A DNA stretch of 64,000 nucleotides, taken from Amycolatopsis camponoti (GTDB lineage: Bacteria; Actinomycetota; Actinomycetes; Mycobacteriales; Pseudonocardiaceae). The stretch is taken from NCBI RefSeq assembly GCF_902497555.1, contig NZ_CABVGP010000001.1, positions 992,001 through 1,056,000 on the forward strand. Direction: 5' to 3'. The notes beneath the pieces were generated by a model that made no database searches, had not been told where the DNA came from, and saw only the letters and a program-made list of their open reading frames with translations. The position numbers and the translations under genes are program-made. Position 1 is the first letter of the stretch; each line of letters begins with the position of its first letter. Shown piece after piece: positions 7,609 through 15,924 of this stretch.

Positions 7609-10600
7609 ATGAGCAGAGTTGCGCAGTCATTCGGCTGTTTGGTCGCCGCGGCCGCCCTCGGACTGGCGCCCACCGCGGCGTACGCCGAGCCGGCCGCGGC
7701 GCCCGCCGGGCAGCTCGGGGACCTGACCGGGATCTCGGCCGACGGCCCGGTGGTGACGCTGAAGTCCGGTGCCGCCGCCGTGCGCGTGAGCTTCCCGGCC
7801 GAAGGCGCCGTCCGGGTCTGGCTCGCCCCCGACGGGACCTTCACCGACCCGGCCGGCGACAAGATCGTCCTGCCGAAGACCACTGCACCGGCGACGCCGA
7901 AGCGCGTCGACAAGGGCGCTTACTGGGCCATTTCGACGCCGAAGGCGACCCTGCGGGCGTACAAGCACCCGCTGAAGTTCGCGCTCCACGACGCCGCCGA
8001 CCACAAGCAGCTCTGGGCCGAGTCCGCCCCGCTGTCCTGGACCGGCACCACGACCACGCAGAGCCTGGTCAGGACCGCGACGGAGCAGTTCGTCGGGGGC
8101 GGCGAGCAGAACGGGCGGTTCAGCCACCGGGACCGGACGATCCGGATCTTCGCCGACGACAACTGGAACGACGGCGGTGCGCCCAACTCCCAGCCGTTCT
8201 ACGCCTCCACCTCGGGTTACGGGGTCTTGCGCAACACCTTCGCGCCGGGCAGCTACTCCTTCACGGCCCCGGTGAAGACGACCCACGACGAACGCCGCTT
8301 CGACGCGACCTACGTCGTCGGCGACACCCTCAAGGACGTCATCGGCGGTTACACCGACCTCGTCGGGAAGCCGTTCCTGCCGCCGATCTACGGCCTGGAA
8401 ACGGGAGATTCGGATTGCTATTTGCACAATGCAAATCGCGGTGAGCGGCACACGCTCGACGCGGTGAAGGTCGCCGACGGCTACACCGAGAACGGCATGC
8501 CGAACGGCTGGATGCTCGTCAACGACGGCTACGGCTGCGGCTACGAAAACCTGCAGCAGACCGGCGAAGGGCTGCGAAAGAACACCATGCAGCTCGGCCT
8601 CTGGACCGAGGACGGCGTCCCCAACCAGTCCGACGAGGTCAAGGCCGGTGTGCGGGTGCGCAAGCTGGACGTCGCCTGGGTCGGCCCGGGTTACCAGTTC
8701 GCGCTCGACGCCTGCGACACCGCCCACCGGGGCATCGAGGACAACAGCGACGCGCGCGGGTTCGTCTGGCAGCCGGTGAGCTGGGCCGGCGCGCAGCGCT
8801 GCGGCGTGCTGTGGAGCGGCGACCAGTCCGGCTCCTACGACTACATCAAGTGGCAGATCCCGACATACGCGGGCGCGACGACGTCCGGGATCGCCTACAA
8901 CACCGGTGACATCGACGGCATCTTCGGCGGCAGCCCGCAGACCTACGTCCGCGACCTGCAGTGGAAGACGTTCCTGCCGGCCGCGATGACCATGGACGGC
9001 TGGGCGTCCGCGGACAAGCAGCCGTGGCGCCAGGGTGAGCCGTACACCTCGATCAACCGCAAGTACCTGCTGCTCAAGGAGCGACTGCTGCCCTACACCT
9101 ACAGCTACTCGGCGCAGGCGCACCAGACCGGCGTCGGCCAGGTGCGCCCGCTCGCTCTCGAGTACCCCGACGACCCGAACGTCTGGACGGACAAGGCGAA
9201 GTACGAGTTCCTGTCCGGCACCGACTTCCTGGTCGCGCCGGTCTACGAGAAGTCGGCCGTCCGCAACGGCATTTACCTGCCCCAGGGCACCTGGGTGGAC
9301 TACTGGAGCGGCAAGACCTACACCGGACCGGCCACTGTGGACGGTTACGACGCACCGCTCGACACGCTGCCGCTGTTCGTCCGCGCCGGGGCCGTCGTGC
9401 CGATGTGGGCCGAAGGCACGACGTCGTGGCAGACGCGGGACAAATCCCGGCTGGACCTCGACGTCTACCCCCAGGGCCACGGCAGCTTCACGCTCACCGA
9501 GGACGACGGCGTCACCCGCGGCTACCAGCGCGGTGAGCAGGCGAAGCAGACGTTCACGGTCGACGCGCCGGCGTCCGGGCCGGGTACGGTGACCGTCGGG
9601 ATCGGCGCGAGCACGGGCACCTACCCCGGGAAGCCGGCCGCGCGGAACTACCAGCTGTCCGTCCACACGGGAGCGAAGCCGGCCGCCGTCCAGGCGGGCA
9701 CGGGTGTGCTGCGCCAATACGGCAGCAAGACGGAGCTGGACCGGGCGCAGTCGGGCTGGTGGTACGACCCGGCCGCGCACGGCGTGGTGCGCGTCAAGAC
9801 CGGGCCGGTCGGCGCGGGCGCCCGGCAGGACGTCCGGCTGTACGGCGCGAGCGCGGTCGGTGGCATCTTCCCGGCGGACGACCGGGGCGCGGTGACGCTG
9901 ACCGCGCCATCGCTGGCGGCTCCCGGCCAGGCCACCGCCGCGACGGCGAGCTTCACCAACGGCACGCCGCTGCCGGTCCGGGACGTGACGCTCGCGGTTC
10001 AGGCGGAAGGGTTCCACGCCGACGTCCCGGCCGCGCCGAAGCTCGTGTGGCCCGGCCAGACCGTCGAAGTCCCGGTGACGTTGACCCCGGACGCCGGACT
10101 GAAGCCCGCGGACTACCAGGTCACCGCCACCGCGACTTACCTCGCGCGGCTCGGTGCGCACCAGGCCGTCGACTCCTCGACCGTCACCGTCCCGTACGCC
10201 TCCTTGGCCGCGGCGTACGGGAACGTCGGCGTCACCGACGCGGCCCACGTCGGAGCCGGGGACCTCGACGGTGGCGGCAGCAGCTTCCGCGCCGAAGGAC
10301 TCGCCGAAGCGGGCTTGACGCCCGGAGCGGCGTTCACGGCGAGCGGGGCCCGGCTGACCTGGCCGGACGCCGGGAGCGGCCAGCCGGACAACGTCGTCGC
10401 GGCCGGGCAGACCATCGCCGTGCGCGGTACCGGCTCGAAGCTCGTGCTGGCCGGCACCGGCACCGGGACGGCCCAGGGCACCGTCGTCGTCCGGTACGCC
10501 GACGGCAGCACCGGGCAGGCCGACCTCGGCCTGCCGAACTGGTGCTGCGCCGACCCCGCCCAGTACGGCGCGACGACTGTCGCGACCGTCCTGGGCAAGA

Positions 10601-10743
10601 ACACCCGGACCGGCCCGGCCTATCCGACGACGCCGTACCGGGTGTTCGCGAACTCCGTCCCGCTGGCCGTGGGCAAGGAGGTCGTGGCGGTGACGCTGCC
10701 GTCGAACCCGGCGGTGCACGTGTTCGCCGCGAGCGTCGCCTGA
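7609..10743 (+). CDS. Secreted glycoside hydrolase family 31 enzyme with C-terminal carbohydrate-binding-type domains
   Basis: The 1044-aa protein has a signal peptide (cleavage after AYA near 26), an N-terminal beta-sandwich and a GH31 (beta/alpha)8 barrel. The likely nucleophile is Asp354 in KLDVAWVG and the acid/base Asp405 in WSGDQSGSYDY, followed by FLPAAMTMDGWAS and the C-terminal strand domain typical of GH31 (FLVAPVYEKSAVRNGIYLP, then WVDYWSGK). Downstream, about residues 760-860 read as an NPCBM-associated Ig-like domain (APGQATAATASFTNGTPLPV), and about 880-1040 as a galactose-binding-like module with a WCC motif. It should cleave alpha-linked galactosyl, N-acetylgalactosaminyl or glucosyl residues outside the cell; the LDVAW-type nucleophile motif differs from classical alpha-glucosidases (WxDMNE), so substrate is open. 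The 3' end overlaps the convergent gene by 124 bp. Confidence 0.88.
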   Translation: MSRVAQSFGCLVAAAALGLAPTAAYAEPAAAPAGQLGDLTGISADGPVVTLKSGAAAVRVSFPAEGAVRVWLAPDGTFTDPAGDKIVLPKTTAPATPKRVDKGAYWAISTPKATLRAYKHPLKFALHDAADHKQLWAESAPLSWTGTTTTQSLVRTATEQFVGGGEQNGRFSHRDRTIRIFADDNWNDGGAPNSQPFYASTSGYGVLRNTFAPGSYSFTAPVKTTHDERRFDATYVVGDTLKDVIGGYTDLVGKPFLPPIYGLETGDSDCYLHNANRGERHTLDAVKVADGYTENGMPNGWMLVNDGYGCGYENLQQTGEGLRKNTMQLGLWTEDGVPNQSDEVKAGVRVRKLDVAWVGPGYQFALDACDTAHRGIEDNSDARGFVWQPVSWAGAQRCGVLWSGDQSGSYDYIKWQIPTYAGATTSGIAYNTGDIDGIFGGSPQTYVRDLQWKTFLPAAMTMDGWASADKQPWRQGEPYTSINRKYLLLKERLLPYTYSYSAQAHQTGVGQVRPLALEYPDDPNVWTDKAKYEFLSGTDFLVAPVYEKSAVRNGIYLPQGTWVDYWSGKTYTGPATVDGYDAPLDTLPLFVRAGAVVPMWAEGTTSWQTRDKSRLDLDVYPQGHGSFTLTEDDGVTRGYQRGEQAKQTFTVDAPASGPGTVTVGIGASTGTYPGKPAARNYQLSVHTGAKPAAVQAGTGVLRQYGSKTELDRAQSGWWYDPAAHGVVRVKTGPVGAGARQDVRLYGASAVGGIFPADDRGAVTLTAPSLAAPGQATAATASFTNGTPLPVRDVTLAVQAEGFHADVPAAPKLVWPGQTVEVPVTLTPDAGLKPADYQVTATATYLARLGAHQAVDSSTVTVPYASLAAAYGNVGVTDAAHVGAGDLDGGGSSFRAEGLAEAGLTPGAAFTASGARLTWPDAGSGQPDNVVAAGQTIAVRGTGSKLVLAGTGTGTAQGTVVVRYADGSTGQADLGLPNWCCADPAQYGATTVATVLGKNTRTGPAYPTTPYRVFANSVPLAVGKEVVAVTLPSNPAVHVFAASVA

Positions 10744-11615
10744 AGGAGGTTCGGCGCCCCACCGAAGTAGGCGCCGTCCGTGACGTACACCGTGTCGCCA
10801 CGGACGGCGACCGCGGTCGGGTTGGCCAGTCCGTCCGAAGTGGACAGAATCGTCTTCACCCCGTCGCGGCCGACCGTGACCACCCGGTTCTCCTGGTTGA
10901 TCGCGGCGATGACGGTGCCGCCGTGGAAGGCGAAGTCGTCGACCGGCCCGAGACCCGTCGCGACGACCTTCCCCGGCCCGCCGGTGAGCGGGAACCGGAC
11001 CAGCGTGCCGCGGTCCAGGTTGGACACCCAGACCGCGCCGTCGTGGACCTTGATCCCGTTGGCGCCGAAGCCGCTCACCGGCGCGAGCGGTTCGCCGGTG
11101 GCGAAGGCGGTGACGCGTCCGCGAGACACCCGCCAGACCGTGGAGCCGAACGAGTCGGCGACGAAGAGGTCGCCGGTGGCCGGGTCGCGCGCGACGCCGT
11201 TCTGGAACCCGGCCGGCGGCAACGCGGCGACCTGGACCGGCGCGGAGCCGGGACGGACCCGGTAGAGGCCGGTCGCCGCGGTGCCGGTCGAGACCGCGAC
11301 GTACAGGTCGCCGCCGGGCGCCCGGACGATGCCGCCGAGGAACAGTTTCTTGTGGACGACGGGGACGTCGCCGTCATCCGGCACCGGGATGCGGGCGAGG
11401 ACGCTGATGCGTCCGCCGGGCGTGACCCGGCCGATTTCGCCGGTGTAGGCGAAGGTCAGGTCCGCGGAGCCGTCGGGCTCCAGGGCGATGTTCTCCGGCT
11501 GCTGCCCGGCGGCGAGGTCGAGGGGAACGATCCTCGACGCCGCGAGCGCGGGCGTGGCCGGCAGGGCGAACGCGGCGGCCGTGGCCAGCACGGCGCCGAT
11601 CTGCTTGATGCGCAA
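10620..11615 (-). CDS. Secreted ScyD/ScyE-type beta-propeller protein
   Basis: Start TTG at 11615 is chosen because ACGGAG sits 6 bp upstream and it directly opens a signal peptide (RIKQIGAVLATAAAFALPATPALA). The mature part is a repeated NHL/SMP-30-like propeller: ENIALEPDGSADLTFAYTGEIGRVTPGG, GGIVRAPGGDLYVAVS, GVARDPATGDLFVADS, GANGIKVHDGAVWVSN, LANPTAVAVRGDTVYVTD. This is the pattern of the ScyD/ScyE family, whose biochemical role is mostly unknown. The family usually ends just after the GAPNLLQA strand; here the frame runs on into the antisense of the GH31 3' end, so about 40 C-terminal residues are probably non-native read-through. Confidence 0.8.
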   Translation of the reverse strand: MRIKQIGAVLATAAAFALPATPALAASRIVPLDLAAGQQPENIALEPDGSADLTFAYTGEIGRVTPGGRISVLARIPVPDDGDVPVVHKKLFLGGIVRAPGGDLYVAVSTGTAATGLYRVRPGSAPVQVAALPPAGFQNGVARDPATGDLFVADSFGSTVWRVSRGRVTAFATGEPLAPVSGFGANGIKVHDGAVWVSNLDRGTLVRFPLTGGPGKVVATGLGPVDDFAFHGGTVIAAINQENRVVTVGRDGVKTILSTSDGLANPTAVAVRGDTVYVTDGAYFGGAPNLLQATLAANTCTAGFDGSVTATTSLPTASGTEFANTRYGVVG

Positions 11616-11738
11616 GGGTAACTCCGTCTGCTGAAGGGGAACGGCGAAAAGAACCCCAGATCGCCGTGCCTTCGACGGTAGGCCCGGTGCGCCCCCGGCC
11701 ACCAATAGCTCGAGCTGGGGCGGCCATCGGAAATCCGA

Positions 11739-12200
11739 TCACAGGTCGCGGGCGAAGCAGCGCGACAGCGGCTCGCCGGCGTACGGTCCGTACGCCTCGA
11801 TGGGTTCGTAGCCCTCGCGCCGGTAGAAGCGCATGGCGTCGGGCTGCCCGGTGCCGGTCTCCAGCAGCAGCCGGGGAATGCCGAGGTCGCGTGCGTGGTC
11901 TTCGAGTGCGCGCAGCAGGGCGGTCGCGACGCCGGTTCCGCGGGCCGCCGGGTCGACGTACATGCGCTTGACCTCGCCCGAGCCCGGCTCGAGGAGCCGG
12001 AGTCCGCCGCAGCCGACGGCGGTGCCCTCGGTGTCCCGGGCGACGAGGAACACCGCGACGGACTCGGCGGTCGGCGTGGCGCCGGGCTCGTGGTCGTCGG
12101 TGCCGTAGCGCGCGTCGAGTTCGGTGCGCTGGGCCGCGCGCAGCCGGACGGCGTCGGGATCGTCCCAGGTCACGGCCGCGATGGCAATGGTGGTCGGCAC
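11739..12200 (-). CDS. GNAT-family N-acetyltransferase
   Basis: The 153-aa protein has the GNAT core: a beta4 strand with VFLVARDTEGTAVGCGGLRLLE, the acetyl-CoA loop VDPAARGTGVATALLRALEDHARDLG (the Q/R-x-x-G-x-G/A pyrophosphate motif) and the C-terminal RFYRREGYEPIEAYGPY strand. It transfers an acetyl group from acetyl-CoA to an amine on an unknown small molecule or protein. It is divergent from a TetR regulator, with two near-identical 14-bp dyads in the shared 65-bp promoter region, so it is very likely controlled by that repressor. Confidence 0.88.
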   Translation of the reverse strand: MPTTIAIAAVTWDDPDAVRLRAAQRTELDARYGTDDHEPGATPTAESVAVFLVARDTEGTAVGCGGLRLLEPGSGEVKRMYVDPAARGTGVATALLRALEDHARDLGIPRLLLETGTGQPDAMRFYRREGYEPIEAYGPYAGEPLSRCFARDL

Positions 12201-12213
12201 GGTGCTCCTTTCC

Positions 12214-12242
12214 GTAACAAGCGTTACCGTAGCAGCTGTTAC
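12214..12242. promoter_or_regulatory. Double dyad operator for the divergent GNAT/TetR pair
   Basis: Two adjacent 14-bp dyads lie at 12214-12227 (GTAACAAGCGTTAC) and 12229-12242 (GTAGCAGCTGTTAC), one base apart. Each has GTAAC/GTTAC-type arms around a 4-bp centre. They fill the space between the GNAT start at 12200 and the TetR start at 12266. This is the expected form and place of a TetR autoregulatory site binding two dimers. The dyads are seen; the binding protein is inferred. Confidence 0.65.
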
Positions 12243-12265
12243 GCTTCGGTGTGAAGGAGGCTTTC

Positions 12266-12847
12266 GTGCCGAGACAGCGTGACGTGGGGGCGCAGCGGGA
12301 GCTGCTGTCGAACGCGGTGTGGCAGGTGCTCGCCGATGACGGCCTGCCGGGGCTGACGCTGCGCGCGGTCGCCGAGCGCGCCGGCTGCACGACCGGCCTG
12401 GTGCTGCACACGTTCCCGACGAAGAAAGCCTTGCTGCTGCACGCGCGTGACCTGCTCTACGAGCGCACCGCCGTCCGCGCGGACGGCGCCGAAGCCGCGA
12501 GCACCGACGCGTTCGGAGCGCTGGAAGCGGTGCTCGGCCAGGCGGTCGACCTGCCGCACGGCCAGCACGACGAGTCCCGCGTCTGGGTCGGCTTCCTCGC
12601 GGCGGCCCTGGCCGACGAAGACCTGGCCGAACGTCACCGCGCGGCGAACCACTCGTTCCTGACGCGGATCCGCCGGCTGATCGCGGCCTACCGTCCGGAG
12701 TGGACGGACGAGCGGCTCGAGCTGACGACGAAGAGCCTGGTGGCGCTGGTCGAAGGCCTGAACGTGCTGGCCGCGGCCGATCCGGCGGGCTACCCGGCGC
12801 GGGTGCAGCAGGAGGCGCTGGCGGCGGCCCTGAGCGCGCTCGGCTAG
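12266..12847 (+). CDS. TetR-family transcriptional regulator
   Basis: The start is GTG 12266, five bases after a strong AAGGAGG (12254-12260), giving 193 aa beginning PRQRDVGAQRELL. The N-terminal HTH is clear: AVWQVLADDGLPGLTLRAVAERAGCTTGLVLHTFPTKKALLLHA. The C-terminal part is a helical ligand-binding domain of the TetR_C_6-like type (SRVWVGFLAAALADEDLAERH). It should repress its own gene and the divergent GNAT gene by binding the paired dyads at 12214-12242, with release by an unknown ligand. The gene overlaps the last bases of the convergent GlxA-like regulator. Confidence 0.9.
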   Translation: MPRQRDVGAQRELLSNAVWQVLADDGLPGLTLRAVAERAGCTTGLVLHTFPTKKALLLHARDLLYERTAVRADGAEAASTDAFGALEAVLGQAVDLPHGQHDESRVWVGFLAAALADEDLAERHRAANHSFLTRIRRLIAAYRPEWTDERLELTTKSLVALVEGLNVLAAADPAGYPARVQQEALAAALSALG

Positions 12848-13809
12848 GCGGCCGGGCCGAAGCGGCGGCGGTACGCGCTCGGGCTCAACCCCGTGTGCCG
12901 CCTCAGCTGCAGGCGCAGGTTCGCCGCCGTGCCGAAGCCGCTCGCCGACGCCACCCGGTCCAGGCGCAGCTCGCCGCGTTCGATCAGGCGGCAGGCCAGT
13001 GTCACGCGCTCGGTCGTCAGCCACGCCAGCGGGGTCGTGCCGAGCTCCGCGCGGAACTTCCGGTGCAGCGTCGCCGGGCTGGTCGCCGCACGGGTCGCGA
13101 GATCGTTCACCGTCAACGGCCGGTCCAGGCGGCCGAGCGCCCACGCCAGCACCGGGGCCAGCGAGGTGTCCGGCACCGACGGCACCGGCCGCGCGATGAA
13201 CTGCTGCTGGCCGCCGTCGCGGTGGCCGGTGAAGACCAGCCGGCGGCTGACCGCGTTGACGACTTCGGCGCCGTGGTCGCGCTGGATCAGGTGGAGGCCG
13301 AGGTCGAGGGACGCCGCGCTGCCGGCCGCCGTGAGGACGTCGCCGTCGTCGACGAACAGCACGTCCGGCTCCCAGCGCACCTTCGGGAACCGGGCGGCGA
13401 ACTCGGTGGCCCACTGCCAGTGGGTCGTCGCGCGCCTGCCGTCGAGCACGCCGGCTTCGGCGAGCGCGAACGCGCCCGTGCAGAAGCTGACCAGCCGGGC
13501 GCCCCGGTCGGCGGCCCGGCGGATCGCCGCGATGACCGCCGGGTCCGTCGGCACGCCGGTGTCCGGCCGGGCCGGCGCGATCAGCGTGTCCGCCGTGTCG
13601 GCGGCCTCGATCCCGGCGACGCCGGTGAGCGTGAACATGCCGAGGTTCATCCGCACGTCCGGGGTCGCGGAGCAGAGCGTGAAGTCGTACCAGGGCCGGT
13701 CCAGCTCGGGCCGCCGCAGCCCGAACAGCTCGGTGGCGACGCCCATCTCGAACGGGTTGGACTCCTCGGTCACGATCGCGACGACCCGGTGCGAGAATTC
13801 TTGCGGCAT
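12844..13809 (-). CDS. GlxA-family transcriptional regulator (DJ-1/PfpI domain + AraC HTH)
   Basis: The 321-aa protein has an N-terminal class I glutamine amidotransferase-like DJ-1/PfpI domain (about 10-180). It includes the nucleophile-elbow motif VSFCTGAFALAEAGVLDGRRATTHW and the VDDGDVLTAAGSAASLDLGLHLI block. A C-terminal AraC-type double HTH (about 215-315) shows LATRAATSPATLHRKFRAELGTTPLAWLTTERVTLACRLIE and VASASGFGTAANLRLQLRRHTGLSPSAYRRRF. Such proteins are cytoplasmic activators or repressors responding to unknown metabolites. It is divergent from the cupin gene at 13853 (43 bp between starts), a natural target. Confidence 0.9.
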   Translation of the reverse strand: MPQEFSHRVVAIVTEESNPFEMGVATELFGLRRPELDRPWYDFTLCSATPDVRMNLGMFTLTGVAGIEAADTADTLIAPARPDTGVPTDPAVIAAIRRAADRGARLVSFCTGAFALAEAGVLDGRRATTHWQWATEFAARFPKVRWEPDVLFVDDGDVLTAAGSAASLDLGLHLIQRDHGAEVVNAVSRRLVFTGHRDGGQQQFIARPVPSVPDTSLAPVLAWALGRLDRPLTVNDLATRAATSPATLHRKFRAELGTTPLAWLTTERVTLACRLIERGELRLDRVASASGFGTAANLRLQLRRHTGLSPSAYRRRFGPAA

Positions 13810-13852
13810 GTGCGATTCCTAGCACTCGCGCGGCGGAAACGCCAGGTCGACC

Positions 13853-14242
13853 ATGGTGACCATGAACCCGATCGACCTGAACGAAGTCCTGGCGAGCTTC
13901 GACGCCGCCTGGAGCCCGCGGATCGTCACCCGCGTGAACGACTACGACATCCGCCTCGCGCGCTTCGACGGCGAGCACGTCTGGCACGTCCACGAGGACA
14001 CCGACGAGTTCTTCCTGGTCCTCGACGGCGAGATCGAGATCGGCGTGCGCGACCCGGACGAGCGCGTGGTGACGCTGGCGCGCGGCCAGGTGTTCGTGGT
14101 GCCGAAGGGGACGTTCCACAAGCCGTCGTCGAAGGCGGGCGCGAGCGTGCTCCTGGTGGAGCCGGCGGGGACGCTCTCGGTCGGCGACGAGCACGACGAA
14201 GTGCCGGACCACGTCGACGTCACCACCGGCCACCTGGTCTAG
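13853..14242 (+). CDS. Small cupin-domain protein
   Basis: This 129-aa protein is a single conserved beta-barrel cupin. It has motif 1 WHVHEDTDEFFLVLDGEIEIGV with the His-x-His and Glu metal ligands, and motif 2 GQVFVVPKGTFHKPSS with the last His. It could bind a metal and act as a small isomerase, dioxygenase or sensor; the substrate is not evident. The ATG at 13862 is an equally possible start. It is transcribed divergently from the GlxA-like regulator and only 9 bp before the next GNAT gene, so the two are probably one transcript. Confidence 0.85.
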   Translation: MVTMNPIDLNEVLASFDAAWSPRIVTRVNDYDIRLARFDGEHVWHVHEDTDEFFLVLDGEIEIGVRDPDERVVTLARGQVFVVPKGTFHKPSSKAGASVLLVEPAGTLSVGDEHDEVPDHVDVTTGHLV

Positions 14243-14251
14243 CTTCGGGGG

Positions 14252-14827
14252 ATGCTGACCGTCGTACCCGTCGACCAGGCGTCCTGGGCGGACCTGCAGG
14301 CGATCTTCGGCGACCGCGGCGACCCGGCCCGCTGCCGGTGCCAGTACTTCAAGGAGACGCCCGCGCAGTGGAAGTCGGGGACCGCTCAGGGGCGCGCCGA
14401 GCGGTTCCGTGCCCAGACCGCGGAGCACGTGACCGGGCTCGTCGCCTTCCTCGACGGCGAGCCCGCCGGGTGGTGCGCGGTCGAACCGCGCACCGCCTAC
14501 CCGCACCTGCTCGGCAGTCGCGTCGTCTGGGCCGGGCGCGACCAGGACCCGGCCGACGACAGCGTCTGGGCGGTGACCTGCTTCGTCACCCGCAAGGGCT
14601 TCCGGCGCCGCGGGGTGAGCGCCGCGCTGGCGCAGGCGGTCCCGGGCTTCGCGCGCGGGCGCGGGGCTCGCGCGGTCGAGGGTTATCCGATGCTGGTCGC
14701 TCCCGGGCAGAAGGTCGCCTGGCCCGCCGAACTGTTCGTCGGTACGGCCGGGATCTTCGCCGACGCGGGCTTCACCGAGGTGAGCCGTCCGACCGCCCGG
14801 CGGGTCGTCATGCGGCTGACCTGCTGA
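14252..14827 (+). CDS. GNAT-family N-acetyltransferase
   Basis: The 191-aa protein begins with a compact N-terminal segment, DRGDPARCRCQYFKETPAQW, with two cysteines, as in a known actinobacterial GNAT subfamily. The acetyl-CoA site follows: WAVTCFVTRKGFRRRGVSAALAQAVPGFARGRGA. The C-terminal strands are VEGYPML and AELFVGTAGIFADAGFTEVSRPTARRVVMRL. It uses acetyl-CoA to modify an unknown acceptor. Its start lies 9 bp after the cupin stop, indicating a shared transcript under the GlxA-like regulator. Confidence 0.87.
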   Translation: MLTVVPVDQASWADLQAIFGDRGDPARCRCQYFKETPAQWKSGTAQGRAERFRAQTAEHVTGLVAFLDGEPAGWCAVEPRTAYPHLLGSRVVWAGRDQDPADDSVWAVTCFVTRKGFRRRGVSAALAQAVPGFARGRGARAVEGYPMLVAPGQKVAWPAELFVGTAGIFADAGFTEVSRPTARRVVMRLTC

Positions 14828-14859
14828 GTCCTTCTGAAGGACGGCGTATCCTCGGCGGC

Positions 14860-15363
14860 ATGAAACGGACCTCGTTCGCGCAGTGGCCGTGCTCGATCGC
14901 GCGCACCATGGACCTGCTCGGCGACTGGTGGACCCCGCTGGTGCTGCGCGACGCCTTCTACGGCGTCCGCCGCTTCGACGAGTTCCAGCAGGCGCTCGGC
15001 ATCGCGCGCAACACCCTCGCCGACCGGCTCAAGCGGCTGGTCGACGAAGGCCTGCTCGAGAAGGTCGCCTACCAGACCGAGCCGGTGCGCTACGACTACG
15101 TCCTCACCGAGAAGGGCCGCGACTTCTACCCCGTGCTGCTCGCGATGACGCGCTGGGGCGACAAGTGGCTTTCGAGCGAGGCCGGCCCGCCGATCACCGT
15201 GCACCACGCCGCCTGCGGGCACGACACGCACGCCGAAATCGTCTGCGCGGAGTGCCGCGAGCCGATGACGCCGGACGACACCCGGATGCGCCGCGGCCCG
15301 GGCTTCCCGCCGCGCCTGGCGCAGCGCCCGGACGTCGAAGCGCGGTTCGCCCGGCAGGAGTGA
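14860..15363 (+). CDS. HxlR-family winged-helix transcriptional regulator
   Basis: ATG 14860 opens a 167-aa protein with the full HxlR signature: CSIARTMDLLGDWWTPLVLRDAFYGVRRFDEFQ, then LGIARNTLADRLKRLVDEGLLEKVAYQ and YVLTEKGRDFYPVLLAM. The C-terminal tail carries HHAACGHDTHAEIVCAECRE, a four-Cys/His cluster that could bind a metal or sense redox state. A TTGACA-type promoter with a GATAG/CTATC dyad immediately follows the gene and leads the oxidoreductase operon at 15433-19258; that operon is the likely regulon. A longer in-frame extension upstream lacks protein-like sequence. Confidence 0.9.
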   Translation: MKRTSFAQWPCSIARTMDLLGDWWTPLVLRDAFYGVRRFDEFQQALGIARNTLADRLKRLVDEGLLEKVAYQTEPVRYDYVLTEKGRDFYPVLLAMTRWGDKWLSSEAGPPITVHHAACGHDTHAEIVCAECREPMTPDDTRMRRGPGFPPRLAQRPDVEARFARQE

Positions 15364-15365
15364 CG

Positions 15366-15395
15366 TTGACAGGATAGGTCTATCTACGCAACTAT
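15366..15395 (+). promoter_or_regulatory. Promoter and overlapping dyad before the SRPBCC-LLM-molybdoenzyme operon
   Basis: TTGACA at 15366-15371 is a perfect -35; AACTAT at 15390-15395 is a plausible -10, 18 bp on. Inside the spacer lies an inverted repeat GATAG-GT-CTATC (15373-15384), and a third CTATC occurs at 15392-15396. The dyad sits where a repressor would block polymerase. HxlR regulators bind short inverted repeats near promoters, and the HxlR gene ends 3 bp upstream, so it is the likely binder. Confidence 0.5.
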
Positions 15396-15432
15396 CGTGG
15401 TCAGAGGCTCACCGAGAGGAGTGGCGACCACG

Positions 15433-15924
15433 ATGGAGTGGACAGGCGCACGGTATGCGGACAAGCCGACGGCCGAGGTCTCGACCTGGATCGACGCCGC
15501 GCCGGAGGACGTCTGGCCGGTCGTCTCCGACATCGAGCTGATGCCTTCGCTGAGCCCCGAACTGCAGTCCGTCGAATGGTGCGAGGCCGGTCGCACGTTC
15601 ATCGGCCGCAGCAAGCACGACGCGTTCGGCGAGTGGGAGACGACGTCGTACGTCGTCGAGTGCGAAGAGCCGCGCGTCTTCGCGTGGGCCGTCGCGGACC
15701 CGGCCGAGCCGAGCGCGGTCTGGCGGTTCACCCTCGAACCGGACAACGGCGGCACGCGGCTTTCGCAGTGGATGCAGATGGGGCCGGGCCGGTCCGGGCT
15801 GTCGTTCGCCATCGACCGCATGCCCGAGAAGGAGCAGAAGATCGTCTTCGTGCGGCTGCGGGAGTTCGAAGCCGCGATGACCGGCAACCTCGCCGCGATC
15901 AAGGACCGGATCGAAAGCCGATGA
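15433..15924 (+). CDS. SRPBCC (START-like) family protein
   Basis: ATG 15433 is preceded by GAGAGGAG at about 10 bp; GTG 15421 is an alternative. The 163-aa product fits a polyketide-cyclase/dehydrase-type helix-grip fold: TAEVSTWIDAAPEDVWPVVSDIELMPSLSPELQSVEW, then GEWETTSYVVECEEPRVFAWAV and a long C-terminal helix. It forms a hydrophobic ligand cavity for binding or assisting conversion of a small molecule. It overlaps the LLM oxidoreductase by ATGA and is first in a three-gene operon with a molybdoenzyme, so it may handle the same substrate. Confidence 0.85.
   Translation: MEWTGARYADKPTAEVSTWIDAAPEDVWPVVSDIELMPSLSPELQSVEWCEAGRTFIGRSKHDAFGEWETTSYVVECEEPRVFAWAVADPAEPSAVWRFTLEPDNGGTRLSQWMQMGPGRSGLSFAIDRMPEKEQKIVFVRLREFEAAMTGNLAAIKDRIESR

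Noticed and set aside
7627..10719. A ~1030-codon open frame on the minus strand across the GH31 gene
   Set aside because: Translation is Arg/Gly/Val-rich with no motif; it mirrors the GC-biased third positions of the real plus-strand gene.
12239..14506. A long minus-strand frame crossing TetR, GlxA and cupin genes
   Set aside because: It runs through three genes with clear motifs in other frames and has no recognisable domain.
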